DNA from: JAQVEM01 sp964556165
Lineage (GTDB): Bacteria; Actinomycetota; Humimicrobiia; Humimicrobiales; Humimicrobiaceae
NCBI GenBank assembly: GCA_964556165.1
Contig: CAZKVH010000012.1
Location: 1-47,215 of the forward strand
Reading direction: 5' to 3'
Length of the DNA: 47,215 nt
Program-made: the position numbers and the translations under genes
The notes under the pieces: generated by a model
What the model was told of the DNA's origin: nothing
The model's input: only the letters and a program-made list of their open reading frames with translations
Database searches by the model: none
Shown: in pieces, positions 25,888 through 35,027 of the stretch
Layout of the letters: the number at the start of each line of letters is the position of its first letter
How positions within the stretch are numbered: the stretch's first letter is position 1

Positions 25888-26001
25888 CTAATCATTCAAA
25901 TAAAATGAAATATAGAGAATCCATTGACTTCCTGCAAACGAAATTAAAAGAATTATGAAATCTAACCAATAAGCTATGATATGCTTTAGAGTCAGTTTCA
26001 T
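25888..26001 (-). CDS. Putative 37-aa membrane miniprotein or truncated RDD-family gene
   Basis: ATG 26001 has a good ribosome binding site (AGAGGG, 26008-26013, spacing six) and a promoter ending 26 bases upstream. The product begins MKLTLKHIIAYWLDFIILL, then one more hydrophobic stretch to the stop at 25888. The AYWLDFIILL pattern resembles the first helix of RDD-family membrane proteins, so it may be a truncated RDD gene or a genuine single-helix small protein. It ends 46 bases before the SAF-subunit start and could be the first gene or a leader of that operon. Confidence 0.5.
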   Translation of the reverse strand: MKLTLKHIIAYWLDFIILLISFAGSQWILYISFYLND

Positions 26002-26026
26002 GTAATGCCCTCTATAAAATGACCAT

Positions 26027-26056
26027 AGTATAGCACAATAATAAATATTTTCTCAA
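26027..26056 (-). promoter_or_regulatory. Promoter upstream of the 37-aa ORF and uxaA-like operon
   Basis: Minus-strand TTGAGA (26056-26051), 18-base spacer, TATACT (26032-26027). The predicted start near 26020 gives an 18-base leader before ATG 26001. Confidence 0.6.
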
Positions 26057-26120
26057 TTCGACAATATCACTGTGGATCTTTGCTTGAAACAAGCATTATA
26101 TTAAGATTGAAATTCTTTTA

Positions 26121-26471
26121 TGGTGGAGGCGGCGGGAATCGAACCCGCGTCCGGAGATATTGCCACTTAAATATCTACAAGCTTAGTCTATATTTTAAAT
26201 CTCACTTTTTTACTCGTATGGACACGATTAAAAAAGCCAGCCCGCATAAAATTTCCCCTGATACTACTACAGGCAACTCATATCAGAGTATCCTGCTTAC
26301 AACGCCTATCGAAAAGCGCAGGAATCTTTTCGTAGACGTAGCAGCTTAAATTAAGCTGCTAATGCTAATTCATTATCATTAGCTTTTATGTTTAGTTCAG
26401 TTATTTACGAGTTCTGATACTCGGCTTGCAATCTAAGCTCAACCTATCACCGTCGAATCCGGATCGCCCCC
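26121..26471 (-). ncRNA. ssrA: Transfer-messenger RNA
   Basis: The 351-base one-piece tmRNA has a tRNA-like acceptor GGGGGCG at the 5' end (26471-26465) pairing with CGCCTCC before an encoded ACCA at 26121. The 5' end continues ATCCGGATTCGACGG, and the 3' part is the T arm. The tag frame on the minus strand (26383-26354) encodes ANDNELALAA and ends at TAA (26353-26351), so stalled proteins get a typical -ALAA degron. Its partner smpB is 53 bases upstream on the same strand. Plus-strand reading frames across it are antisense artefacts. Confidence 0.96.
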
Positions 26472-26512
26472 ATTAAACCAGGTAAAGGCTACCGAACTAA
26501 TAGCGATTGTAT

Positions 26513-26541
26513 ATTATACTAAAATCAATAATTTTTCAAAG
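26513..26541 (-). promoter_or_regulatory. Putative ssrA promoter
   Basis: TATAAT on the minus strand (26518-26513) lies about 42 bases before the mature tmRNA end; CTTTGA (26541-26536, spacer 17) or TTGAAA (26539-26534, spacer 15) could be the -35, overlapping the end of smpB. It would give a short 5' leader removed by RNase P. Confidence 0.45.
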
Positions 26542-27007
26542 CCCTTTTTATTTCAATCTCGTGTTCCTTTTCCTGTATATCCCTGCGTTTATCCCTTTTG
26601 AGTTTTCCTTTGGCAAGGGCAAGCTCAATTTTAACCCTGTTATACTTAAAATATACTCTTAGTGGAACCAGCGTGAGACTCCTGTCTGTGAGCTTCCCTT
26701 CTATTTTATCTATTTCTTTTCTGTGCATGAGAAGTTTTCTGGTACGCGTGGGGTTTATTTCCGAAATCCTGCTTTTATCATAAGGTGATATATGCATATT
26801 ATAAAGAAATAACTGGTTTTTTTTTATGCGGCTATAGCTATCCTTTAAATTTATCCGGTGGTTGCGAATTGATTTAACCTCACAACCCTCAAGCACTATG
26901 CCCGCTTCGTAAGTATCAAGAATAAAAAAATCCCTTAAAGCCTTTTTATTATGGGCAATTATTCTTCTGTCCTCTTCGGAATCTTTTTTCTTTTTTAATT
27001 TACTCAT
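26525..27007 (-). CDS. smpB: SsrA-binding protein SmpB
   Basis: SmpB escorts tmRNA to stalled ribosomes and fills the decoding centre with its C-terminal tail. The 160-aa protein has an OB-like core, AHNKKALRDFFILDTYEAGI, VLEGCEVKSIR, LLMHRKEIDKI and LVPLRVYFKYNRVKIELAL, then the basic tail GKLKRDKRRDIQEKEHEIEI; all usual for the family. ATG 27007 overlaps the TGA of ctpA (ATGA), indicating translational coupling. The ssrA gene follows 53 bases downstream. Confidence 0.95.
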   Translation of the reverse strand: MSKLKKKKDSEEDRRIIAHNKKALRDFFILDTYEAGIVLEGCEVKSIRNHRINLKDSYSRIKKNQLFLYNMHISPYDKSRISEINPTRTRKLLMHRKEIDKIEGKLTDRSLTLVPLRVYFKYNRVKIELALAKGKLKRDKRRDIQEKEHEIEIKRALKNY

Positions 27008-28254
27008 TTATTATCACTCAGTATTAGCTCCATCTCTTCTATTGCTTTATTCAACTGGGTATCTTCCTCACTGTCAAGTTCAAGCTCCACCACTATATCA
27101 GGCTCTACCCCCACTCCCTCAACAGAAATTCCTGACGGTAAAAAATATTTAGCAGTTGTAAATTTTATTCCAGAGCCATCTGAAAGTTCATATAGTACCT
27201 GAACCAATCCTTTGCCAAAACTTTTCTCTCCTATTAAAATAGCCCTGTCATTGTCCTTTAATGCTCCTGCAACAAGTTCCGAGGCGCTTGCCGAATATCC
27301 ATTAATTAGCACTATAAGGGGTATTTCAGTATACTTTCCTTCCTCTGCAAAGTATTCATCGACCCTTTCATCATAATCGAGCCTTCCCTTAACTGTTACT
27401 ATCTTCCCTTCATCCAAAAATAAATCGCAAACGCTTATAGCATCATCCCAGGCACCACCCGGGTTATTTCTTAAATCTACTATTAAGCCCTTTGCACCAT
27501 TATCAATTAACTTCTGGATCTCTTTATCAAGCTGCTCCGCGCCGCTTATCTGAAAATCATAATACCAGATATAGCCTATATCATCTTCAAAAACATCCGA
27601 AACAAGATTCGGTATATCAAATCTCGCTCTTGTTACAGTGACCGCAAAAGCACTATCGGTAGAAGGCCTGTAAAGATCAAGATTAACACTTGTCCCTTCC
27701 TCCCCCTTAATCATAGCCACTACTTTTTCGAGATCCACATCCTTTATATCCGTACCTTCAACTCTGGTTATAATATCTCCTTCACTTATGTCAGTTCCTG
27801 AAGCCGGGGTGCCTTCAATTACTCTAACAACAACTACTCTTTCTTCTTCATCAAGAGTAACAACAACTCCTATCCCGCTCATTGTTCCACTATATGATTC
27901 CATAATTGTCCCATATTCTTCAGAAGTAAAATATTCCGCATATCTGTCTTCAAGAGCAGAAATCATACCTTCGATAGCTGCCTGGAGAAGGTCTTCCTCG
28001 CTTTTTTCTCCTATTGAATTGCCCGAAATTAGATTCAGGGCTTCCTCAACAGCTTCAATATCTGCATCTTCGGTAACATCAAATACATTATCATTTAAAA
28101 TATTCCCGTTATATGATTCACCGGTGATACTTTCCTTAAAGGGTTCTAAAAAATCCCTGAAAAAATCAAAACTAACACCGGTCAGTACTCCGGCAGAAAA
28201 TGTAATTATAATCACGACAACCGAGATTACAGCTATCAAAATATTTTTTTTCAT
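27004..28254 (-). CDS. ctpA: Carboxyl-terminal processing peptidase (S41 family)
   Basis: The 416-aa membrane-anchored protease has an N-terminal helix (residues 4-26), a PDZ domain near 100-190 (GIGVVVTLDEEERVVV, DIITRVEGTDI) and the S41 catalytic domain with NNPGGAWDDAI, INGYSASASELVAGAL (nucleophile Ser) and GEKSFGKGLVQ (general-base Lys). It acts outside the membrane, typically on cell-wall or regulatory proteins. It lies between the M23 hydrolase gene and smpB; in relatives a CtpB-type protease also follows ftsEX, suggesting control of the hydrolase or of division-linked proteins. Confidence 0.94.
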   Translation of the reverse strand: MKKNILIAVISVVVIIITFSAGVLTGVSFDFFRDFLEPFKESITGESYNGNILNDNVFDVTEDADIEAVEEALNLISGNSIGEKSEEDLLQAAIEGMISALEDRYAEYFTSEEYGTIMESYSGTMSGIGVVVTLDEEERVVVVRVIEGTPASGTDISEGDIITRVEGTDIKDVDLEKVVAMIKGEEGTSVNLDLYRPSTDSAFAVTVTRARFDIPNLVSDVFEDDIGYIWYYDFQISGAEQLDKEIQKLIDNGAKGLIVDLRNNPGGAWDDAISVCDLFLDEGKIVTVKGRLDYDERVDEYFAEEGKYTEIPLIVLINGYSASASELVAGALKDNDRAILIGEKSFGKGLVQVLYELSDGSGIKFTTAKYFLPSGISVEGVGVEPDIVVELELDSEEDTQLNKAIEEMELILSDNK

Positions 28255-28293
28255 CCAGATATCACCCTGTAAATTATTCCAATTTTTAAATTA

Positions 28294-29475
28294 TTATGCC
28301 AGATAAGCACGCGGGTTCTGGGCAACACCATTTATTCTTACTTCAAAATGAAGATGAGGACCCGTACTCCAGCCGGTGGAACCTACCAGCCCTATTACCT
28401 GCCCTCTTTCTACCATCTGGCCAACGGCAACATTAATACTCGAAAGATGAGCATACCAGGTGGCAAAACCTCCTCCGTGATAAACCATAATAGAATAACC
28501 ATATCCACCAAAGTAACCTGCCTGTACTATCTGGCCTCCATCCGCTGCCTTTACAAGAGTACCGGTAGGAGCTGCAATGTCTATACCGGAATGGAACCTT
28601 AAAACTCCAAATATGGGGTGAATCCTGTTGCCATATTCAGACGTTACCCTGCCTGCAACGGGCCACATCAATTTGCCGGAGGGAGAAGATCCGTATCTAT
28701 AGCTCTCAAGGATTCTTTTAACCTCAGCTTCCTTAATCTCAAGTTCCTTCTCCATTGCAACAAGGGCATTCCTGTTGGCAATTGTTGATGAAAGCAGGTT
28801 TTCCTTCTCATCATGCAAATCCTGAACTTCATTTGCCTTCTGCTCCGCTTTCGTAACCAGCTTTTCAACTCTGTCCTGATATTCCTCCTGTTGCTCCCTC
28901 AAATCAATTATTGACTTTTTTATTCCTATAGTTGCATCTCTTTTCTCCTTTATCGAAAGAACAATATCCGTATCCTGTTCGGCAAAAAGGTTCATCAGCT
29001 TCAATTTGGACATAAAGTCCAGAAAACCTTCAGCATTAAGTAATACTTCGAGGATATTACCCTTTCCATTCTTATAAATGGTCGCAACCCTTTCATTTAA
29101 AATCCTTACCTTCTCTGCCAGTTCATCTTCTATCCTATTTAATTCTTCTTGTTTTAAAATCATCTCTATTGTGGTCTTATCAACCTCGCTTTTCGCATGT
29201 GCAAGCTCGCCATTAAGATCATCCAGCTCCGAAAGCGCCCCTAGCAGTTCCCCCTCTACTTTTTCTAACTCACTTCTATACTGCGTTACCGATTTGTTTA
29301 CCTCTTTAATTTTTTCCTGGGTCTCTTTTCTTTCTTCCTGATATTGTTCTAACTGTTCCTCGAGTGTCTGGGCAGAAATGGATTCTGGCATGGAAGTAGA
29401 TAGAATGAAAAAGCCGGAGAGTGTCAATATTATTATTACGAATATTGCTATAATGTTTTTACTTTTAATCATCAT
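28294..29475 (-). CDS. Coiled-coil M23 murein endopeptidase (EnvC/FtsEX-associated type)
   Basis: The 393-aa protein has a signal peptide ending SISA, a long coiled coil (about residues 35-265, two main blocks) and a C-terminal LytM domain with HSGIDIAAP (zinc ligands His and Asp), WYAHLS and GPHLHFEV (His-x-His), a complete zinc site, so it should be active rather than an activator like E. coli EnvC. Coiled coil plus hydrolase directly downstream of ftsX is the usual setting of peptidoglycan hydrolases gated by FtsEX. ATG at 29475 or 29472; no strong ribosome binding site is seen. Confidence 0.92.
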   Translation of the reverse strand: MMIKSKNIIAIFVIIILTLSGFFILSTSMPESISAQTLEEQLEQYQEERKETQEKIKEVNKSVTQYRSELEKVEGELLGALSELDDLNGELAHAKSEVDKTTIEMILKQEELNRIEDELAEKVRILNERVATIYKNGKGNILEVLLNAEGFLDFMSKLKLMNLFAEQDTDIVLSIKEKRDATIGIKKSIIDLREQQEEYQDRVEKLVTKAEQKANEVQDLHDEKENLLSSTIANRNALVAMEKELEIKEAEVKRILESYRYGSSPSGKLMWPVAGRVTSEYGNRIHPIFGVLRFHSGIDIAAPTGTLVKAADGGQIVQAGYFGGYGYSIMVYHGGGFATWYAHLSSINVAVGQMVERGQVIGLVGSTGWSTGPHLHFEVRINGVAQNPRAYLA

Positions 29476-29548
29476 TACATTTGATTTTTATTGTAATTAT
29501 TTTAATACTAATTATTAAAAATTAAAAATACCCGGATTTTGAAGAACA

Positions 29549-30457
29549 TCAGGCACTAACGTATCTTCTCAAAGCAATTCCGCTGCTTACAATCCCGATA
29601 AGTCCACCCAGAACAAATATCCCTATATATACGTAAAATATAACATTCCCGCTGCCGATTATAGCCAGGTCTTTAATGCGCATGGTATCCGCAATTATTA
29701 CTTCTCCCTTTGCCAGGAGGAAAGTATTGATAAAGTATAAAAGTATAATAGATATCACGCTTCCTGAAAAACCTTCGAAAAATCCCTCAAAAAGAAATGG
29801 TATTCTTACAAACCAGTTAGTTGCTCCTACAAGTTTCATAACCTCTATCTCTTTCCTGCGGGCATAAATAGAGAGTCTTATGGTGTTAAATATCAGAACG
29901 ATAGCTGCAAGCAGAAGAACCATAATTATAAGAAATGCTATAGTACCGATAATTGCAGTAATAGAAAAAAGTTTATCAACCCATTCTTTCCCGTATATTA
30001 CATCATTGACCCCTTCTATAAAATTTCCATCTTTATCACGAAAACGCAGCGCTACCTGGTCAACTTTTTCAGGGCTTTTTAACGTTACCTCAAAAGATGC
30101 CGGCAGTGGATTGCCTTCTATCTCTTTAAGAATATCGCTTCCCTCATTTTGTTTCCTGAACCTCTCTAGCGCCTGGTCTTTTGACACATAATTTACAGAA
30201 TCGGTCTCTTCCCAGCTTAATATCTCCTCCTGTACAAAATTTTTTAAATCTTCAGAAATATCGTCCTCAAGATATACAGCCAGCTCAACCTCACTTTCAA
30301 CAGACTTTATAATACTCTGGATATCATAAACAACCAGCATAAAAAATCCCACTATAAATAAAGTAATAGCCACAGTAGTAATAGCAGTAAATCCCATAAA
30401 GAAGTTTCTTCTGAGACTGATAAATGTTTCGCTAAAGAAATATTTTGGTTTTACCAT
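29549..30457 (-). CDS. ftsX: Cell division protein FtsX
   Basis: FtsX is the permease-like partner of FtsE in the ABC complex that controls a periplasmic or extracellular wall hydrolase. The 302-aa protein has one N-terminal helix, an extracellular domain (about residues 50-165), then three further helices around RKEIEVMKLVGATNWFVRIP, the family's signature loop. Its ATG overlaps the TGA of ftsE by one base (TGATG). The M23 coiled-coil protein gene follows after 73 bases. Confidence 0.95.
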   Translation of the reverse strand: MVKPKYFFSETFISLRRNFFMGFTAITTVAITLFIVGFFMLVVYDIQSIIKSVESEVELAVYLEDDISEDLKNFVQEEILSWEETDSVNYVSKDQALERFRKQNEGSDILKEIEGNPLPASFEVTLKSPEKVDQVALRFRDKDGNFIEGVNDVIYGKEWVDKLFSITAIIGTIAFLIIMVLLLAAIVLIFNTIRLSIYARRKEIEVMKLVGATNWFVRIPFLFEGFFEGFSGSVISIILLYFINTFLLAKGEVIIADTMRIKDLAIIGSGNVIFYVYIGIFVLGGLIGIVSSGIALRRYVSA

Positions 30458-31143
30458 CAGTCTCCGTATACACCTCTCTTCTGGTCTCTTATTATCTCCC
30501 CTTCCTCAAGTTCTACAACTCTTCTTCTCATTGAATTAACTATGTTCCTGTCATGTGTCGCCATAAGTACCGTGGTGCCAATGAGATTTATCCTGGACAG
30601 GATTTTCATAATACCATCAGAAGTCGCAGGGTCAAGATTTCCTGTCGGCTCGTCCGCAAGAAGTATTGGAGGTCTGTTAACAAAAGCTCTGGCAATTGAA
30701 ATCCTCTGCTGCTCTCCTGCTGATAGCTGATGGGGATATGAATTTAATTTATTATATAAACCTACCAGTTTTAAAACCTGTGGAACCTGTATTCTTATCT
30801 CGTAATCTGGCCTCCCTATAACCTCAAGCGCAAATGCCACGTTTTCAAAAATAGTTCTATCCGGAAGAAGCTTGAAATCCTGAAAAACGCACCCGACATT
30901 TCTTCTTAGCTGCGGTACCCTGCCGGGCTTGAGATTGCATATATTCTTTTCCGCAACAAATATGCTGCCACTACTTTCGTTAATCTCTTTTATAATCAAC
31001 TTTATAAAAGTAGATTTACCGGAACCGCTTGGGCCCACCAGAAAAACGAATTCACCTTTTTCAATGACCAGATTGATATTTTTTAGTGCAACTGTATTAT
31101 CATCATATACCTTACTTACATTTTTAAACTCAATCATACTCAA
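30457..31143 (-). CDS. ftsE: Cell division ATP-binding protein FtsE
   Basis: The 228-aa ABC ATPase has Walker A GPSGSGKST, Q-loop CVFQDFKLLPDRT, signature LSAGEQQR and Walker B ILLADEPTGNLD, with the FtsE-specific spacing. TTG 31143 has AGAGGA about nine bases upstream and is the better start; the ATG at 31137 would be about 15 bases from it. It forms a translationally coupled pair with ftsX and follows prfB after 44 bases. Confidence 0.96.
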   Translation of the reverse strand: MSMIEFKNVSKVYDDNTVALKNINLVIEKGEFVFLVGPSGSGKSTFIKLIIKEINESSGSIFVAEKNICNLKPGRVPQLRRNVGCVFQDFKLLPDRTIFENVAFALEVIGRPDYEIRIQVPQVLKLVGLYNKLNSYPHQLSAGEQQRISIARAFVNRPPILLADEPTGNLDPATSDGIMKILSRINLIGTTVLMATHDRNIVNSMRRRVVELEEGEIIRDQKRGVYGD

Positions 31144-31187
31144 TTGAAAATTCCTCTTAAAATCCCTGATTTTTAATAATAGAGAGT

Positions 31188-32292
31188 TTACGCTTTGTAT
31201 AACTTTTTTTCAAGAAACCCTCTAATCAATAAATCTATATCACCATCCAGCACCGATTGTACATTTCCAATCTCGATTCCAGTCCTGTGGTCCTTAATTA
31301 GCTGGTAGGGCTGAAGGACATAACTCCTAATTTGACTGCCCCAGCCAATATCTTTTTTTTCTCCTCTTACTTCATCAATTTTTTTTATACTTTTTTCTCT
31401 CTCAATCTCAAATAGCTTTGATTTTAAAATCTGAATGGCAGTCTGCTTGTTAAGCATCTGGGACCTTTCATTCTGACACTGTACCACTACATTTGTTGGT
31501 AAATGTGTAATTCTTACAGCTGAATCCGTGACATTAACATGCTGACCGCCTGCGCTACTTGATTTAAAAGTTTCTATTTTTAAATCTTCCTTGTTCAGTT
31601 TTAAATCAACGTCCTGATTTAATAAAGGAATAACATCCACGGAAGCAAAAGAAGTATGTCTCCTCTTTGATGAATCAAAGGGTGAAATTCTAACCAGCCT
31701 GTGAATTCCTTTCTCCGACTTGAGAAGCCCATAAGCATTCTTACCTGTAACCGTAAATGTCACGTTTTTCAATCCTGCTTCTTCCCCCGTCTGGTAATCA
31801 TTAATGCTATGGGAAAATCCTTTTTTCTCTATCCAGCGTTTATACATACGGAACAGCATTTCCGCCCAATCCTGTGACTCCGTACCCCCTGCTCCAGGAT
31901 GGATTGTCAAAACCGCAGGATACGAGTCGTATTCATCGTTTAAGACCAGGTTTTCTTCCAGCTCAACCACTAAATTCTCTATATCGGCTAAATTCCCCTC
32001 CAATTCTTCCTTAAGGCTTTTATCTTCCTCATCCTTAAGAATCTCGAGTCCAAGCTCCGCATCCCCTATTTTTTCTTCAAGTTTCTTAATTTTACTTATT
32101 ACATCCTTGAGTTCACTAATTTTACGGGTTATTGCCTGGGCTTTTTCATGGTCATCCCAGAATCCTTCTGACAGAACTTCTTTTTCAAGTTCCTTTAACC
32201 TATCGCTTTTTTTATCTACTTCAAAGACAGCCCTTTAGAAAAACTATCTTTTCGAGTAACTTATCTAATTTAATTCTATCGTCATCTATCAT
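31188..32292 (-). CDS. prfB: Peptide chain release factor 2, with programmed +1 frameshift
   Basis: RF2 terminates at UGA and UAA. The gene starts at ATG 32292 (TGGAGG upstream), reads 23 codons to CTT TGA (32226-32221), then shifts +1 over the T at 32223 and continues to 31188, giving 367 aa. The main frame has the stop-codon-recognising SPF in RISPFDSSKRRH and the catalytic SSAGGQHVN (GGQ). Without the shift only a 23-residue peptide would be made, so RF2 limits its own synthesis. A GGQ-domain start at TTG 32003 is internal and not real. It lies between secA and ftsE, as in Bacillus. Confidence 0.96.
32221..32236 (-). promoter_or_regulatory. prfB programmed frameshift site
   Basis: AAAGGG (32236-32231), a Shine-Dalgarno-like stimulator, is followed after four bases by CTTTGA (32226-32221). 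Spacing is as in the E. coli AGGGGG-TAT-CTTTGA site. Slow decoding of UGA lets the ribosome slip +1 on CUU. Confidence 0.95.
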
Positions 32293-32416
32293 TAAAACCT
32301 CCAGTTTACCTTTACTAAAAAACAATTTACCTTTTCGTCTAATGCAATATATATTCACCGGTGGAATGACGCTAATTTTTAATGACAATCATTAGCTGCC
32401 ACATTAATAATTTATA

Positions 32417-34975
32417 TTATGTCAGATACCTGCCGCAACAATTTTTATATTTCTTTCCGCTTCCACACGGGCACGGGTCATTACGTCCAATCTTTTTTTT
32501 GGCAGCAGTTCCCGACTGCATCGTATTAACACCGGATTTTGGCGGTCCGCTCTCATTTATATTAATTGCTCCCTGGCTCTTCGCAATTCCCTGTTTTTCC
32601 TGCTCTTCTTTAGAAAGTATCCTCACATTATATAATAATCTTACCGTATCAAATTTTATCTCTTCTATAAGCCCCCTGAATAATTCGAATGCTTCCTTTT
32701 TAAATTCAACAAGAGGGTCCCTCTGGCCAATAGCCCTCAATCCGATACCTTCCTTCAGGTAATCCATCTCCAGAAGATGCCCTCTCCACATATTATCAAT
32801 AACATTAAGGCTTACTATTTTCTCCAGCTTTCTCATAACCTCTGGAGTAAAGTTATTTTCTCTTTCCCCATAAATCTCCAGAGCCTTCTCCAGTAGATTT
32901 TCTTTTAGAGTTCTGGAATTCCATTTATAATCACTTATTTTATCCCTGTTTATGACCTCGCCCACTATATCTCTCGAAAATAAAGGAACCATATAATTGG
33001 AAAGAGCATCAAGATTCCAGCTCTCAGGATAATCTGAGGGATTTATATGAATATCAACACTTTTTTCTATTACATCCTTAACCATTTCAAGCGATACTTC
33101 TTTCAGGTTATCGTTTTCAAGAATATTTTTTCTCCTGGCATAAATTATTTCCCTCTGTTTATTCATAACATCATCATATTCAAGCACATGCTTTCTTATT
33201 TCAAAATTCCTTGCCTCTACCTGCCTCTGGGCATTCTCAATTGCCCTGCTTATCACATTGTTCTGAATAGGTAAATCATCCGGGAAATTAAGAACATCCA
33301 TTACCTTATAGATTCTCTCAGAACCAAATAACCTCATCAGGTCATCCCCTGTACTTAAATAAAACTGACTTGAGCCAATATCTCCCTGGCGGCCGCTTCT
33401 ACCTCTGAGCTGATTATCGATTCTCCTGCTTTCATGCCTTTCGGTTCCGAGGACGTGCAGCCCACCAAGATTCACCACTCCCTCGCCAAGAACTATATCT
33501 GTACCTCTTCCTGCCATATTCGTAGCTATAGTAACTGCTTTTCTCTGCCCTGCTTTAGCAATAATCTCTGCTTCTTTCTCATGATATCTTGCATTTAAGA
33601 CCTCGTGGGGTATTCCTCTTCTTTTTAACATGCCGCTTAATCTCTCGGATTTTTCAATGGATATGGTGCCCACCAGAACAGGCTGCCCTCTTTCATATCT
33701 TGATGCTATATCCTCTACTGCCTTATTAAATTTAATTTCTTCAGTTTTATAAATTAAATCAGGAAGGTCTTTTCTTATCATTGGCATATTTGTAGGTATT
33801 ACCATTGTCTCAAGATTGTAGATATGCCTGAACTCTTCAGCCTCCGTCAGCGCCGTACCTGTCATACCCGCCAGCTTCTTATACAATCTGAAATAATTTT
33901 GTATAGTGATGGTTGCAAGAGTCTGGTTCTCATCTCTTATTCTTACTCTTTCCTTTGCCTCTATCGCCTGGTGCAGCCCCTCACTGTATCTTCTACCGGG
34001 CAATATCCTGCCCGTAAATTCGTCAACAATAAAAACCTGGCCATCTTTTATCATGTAGTCCACATCCCTTTTAAAAAGATGATAGGCTTTAAGAGACTGG
34101 TTTAATGCATGTATGTATAGAAAATTTGAAGGACTGTAAAGGTTTTCGATATTAAGCATCCTCTCTATTTTTTCCACGCCTTTTTCCGTAACCGCTGCTG
34201 TTTTTGCTTTTTCGTCAATTTCAAAGTCCTCATCCATCTTAAGCTGCGGTACTATATAAGCAAATTTTTTGTAAATTTCTGTGGTTCCATAAGCAACCCC
34301 GGAAATTATAAGCGGAGTTCTTGCCTCATCTATTAAGATGCTGTCGACTTCATCGACAATAGCATACCAGTGTCCGTCCTGTACCATGTCTTCTTTTCTC
34401 ATTACCATGTTATCTCTAAGGTAATCAAATCCAAACTCGCTATTTGTTCCATATACAACATCAGACCGGTAATGCTGTTTTTTTTCAGAAGTCTGCATGC
34501 CGTGCTGGATAAGCCCAACTTTTAGCCCCAGGAATTTGTAAATGGTACCCATCCACTCACTATCTCTTCTGGCAAGGTAATCGTTTACTGTTACCAAATG
34601 AGTGGCTTTCTCCGTAAAGGAGTTCAGGTATACAGGAAGAGTTGCTACAAGGGTCTTTCCTTCACCTGTCTTCATTTCGGCAATCTTTCCTTCAAAAAGA
34701 GCTATCCCTCCCATTATCTGAACATCAAAATGCCTCATATTGAGAACTCTTTTTGCTACTTCTCTAACCACTGCAAAGGCTTCGGGCAATAAATCCTCAC
34801 TCTTTTCACCATTTTTATACCTCTGCTTGAATTCCAGTGTCTTCGCTGCAAGTTCATTATCGGTAAGCAAACTCATTTCTTTTTCAAAACTATTTACCGC
34901 ACTTATTATCTCAGTATATTTTTTTACTCTCTTGCCCTCTCCAAATTTAAGCATATTGCCAATTTTTTCGAACAT
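32417..34975 (-). CDS. secA: Preprotein translocase ATPase SecA
   Basis: SecA drives Sec-dependent secretion. The 852-aa protein has Walker A in MKTGEGKTLVATLPVYL, DEVDSILIDEARTPL (DEAD-like Walker B), TNMAGRGTDIVL and the C-terminal zinc-binding SEC-C motif RNDPCPCGSGKKYKNCC. I start at ATG 34975, six bases from AGAAGGTG, not at GTG 34984. It lies between hpf and prfB, the Bacillus order. Confidence 0.97.
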   Translation of the reverse strand: MFEKIGNMLKFGEGKRVKKYTEIISAVNSFEKEMSLLTDNELAAKTLEFKQRYKNGEKSEDLLPEAFAVVREVAKRVLNMRHFDVQIMGGIALFEGKIAEMKTGEGKTLVATLPVYLNSFTEKATHLVTVNDYLARRDSEWMGTIYKFLGLKVGLIQHGMQTSEKKQHYRSDVVYGTNSEFGFDYLRDNMVMRKEDMVQDGHWYAIVDEVDSILIDEARTPLIISGVAYGTTEIYKKFAYIVPQLKMDEDFEIDEKAKTAAVTEKGVEKIERMLNIENLYSPSNFLYIHALNQSLKAYHLFKRDVDYMIKDGQVFIVDEFTGRILPGRRYSEGLHQAIEAKERVRIRDENQTLATITIQNYFRLYKKLAGMTGTALTEAEEFRHIYNLETMVIPTNMPMIRKDLPDLIYKTEEIKFNKAVEDIASRYERGQPVLVGTISIEKSERLSGMLKRRGIPHEVLNARYHEKEAEIIAKAGQRKAVTIATNMAGRGTDIVLGEGVVNLGGLHVLGTERHESRRIDNQLRGRSGRQGDIGSSQFYLSTGDDLMRLFGSERIYKVMDVLNFPDDLPIQNNVISRAIENAQRQVEARNFEIRKHVLEYDDVMNKQREIIYARRKNILENDNLKEVSLEMVKDVIEKSVDIHINPSDYPESWNLDALSNYMVPLFSRDIVGEVINRDKISDYKWNSRTLKENLLEKALEIYGERENNFTPEVMRKLEKIVSLNVIDNMWRGHLLEMDYLKEGIGLRAIGQRDPLVEFKKEAFELFRGLIEEIKFDTVRLLYNVRILSKEEQEKQGIAKSQGAININESGPPKSGVNTMQSGTAAKKKIGRNDPCPCGSGKKYKNCCGRYLT

Positions 34976-35027
34976 AACTGTCACCTTCTATAAAACCACA
35001 CTATCAAACCGATTAATTATATTAATA

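Noticed and set aside
26081..26095. TGCTTG-AAA-CAAGCA hairpin downstream of ssrA as terminator
   Set aside because: The stem is perfect but no T-run follows on the minus strand, so termination is not supported.
26080..26349. Plus-strand ORF with GGGNRTRVRRYC
   Set aside because: It lies antisense to the 3' part of tmRNA, and the peptide is the usual tRNA-like T-arm artefact.
31804..32238. Ser-rich plus-strand ORF opposite prfB
   Set aside because: Low-complexity antisense shadow of the RF2 coding sequence, with no ribosome binding site. Similar long shadows opposite hppA, ctpA, secA and acs were discarded for the same reason.
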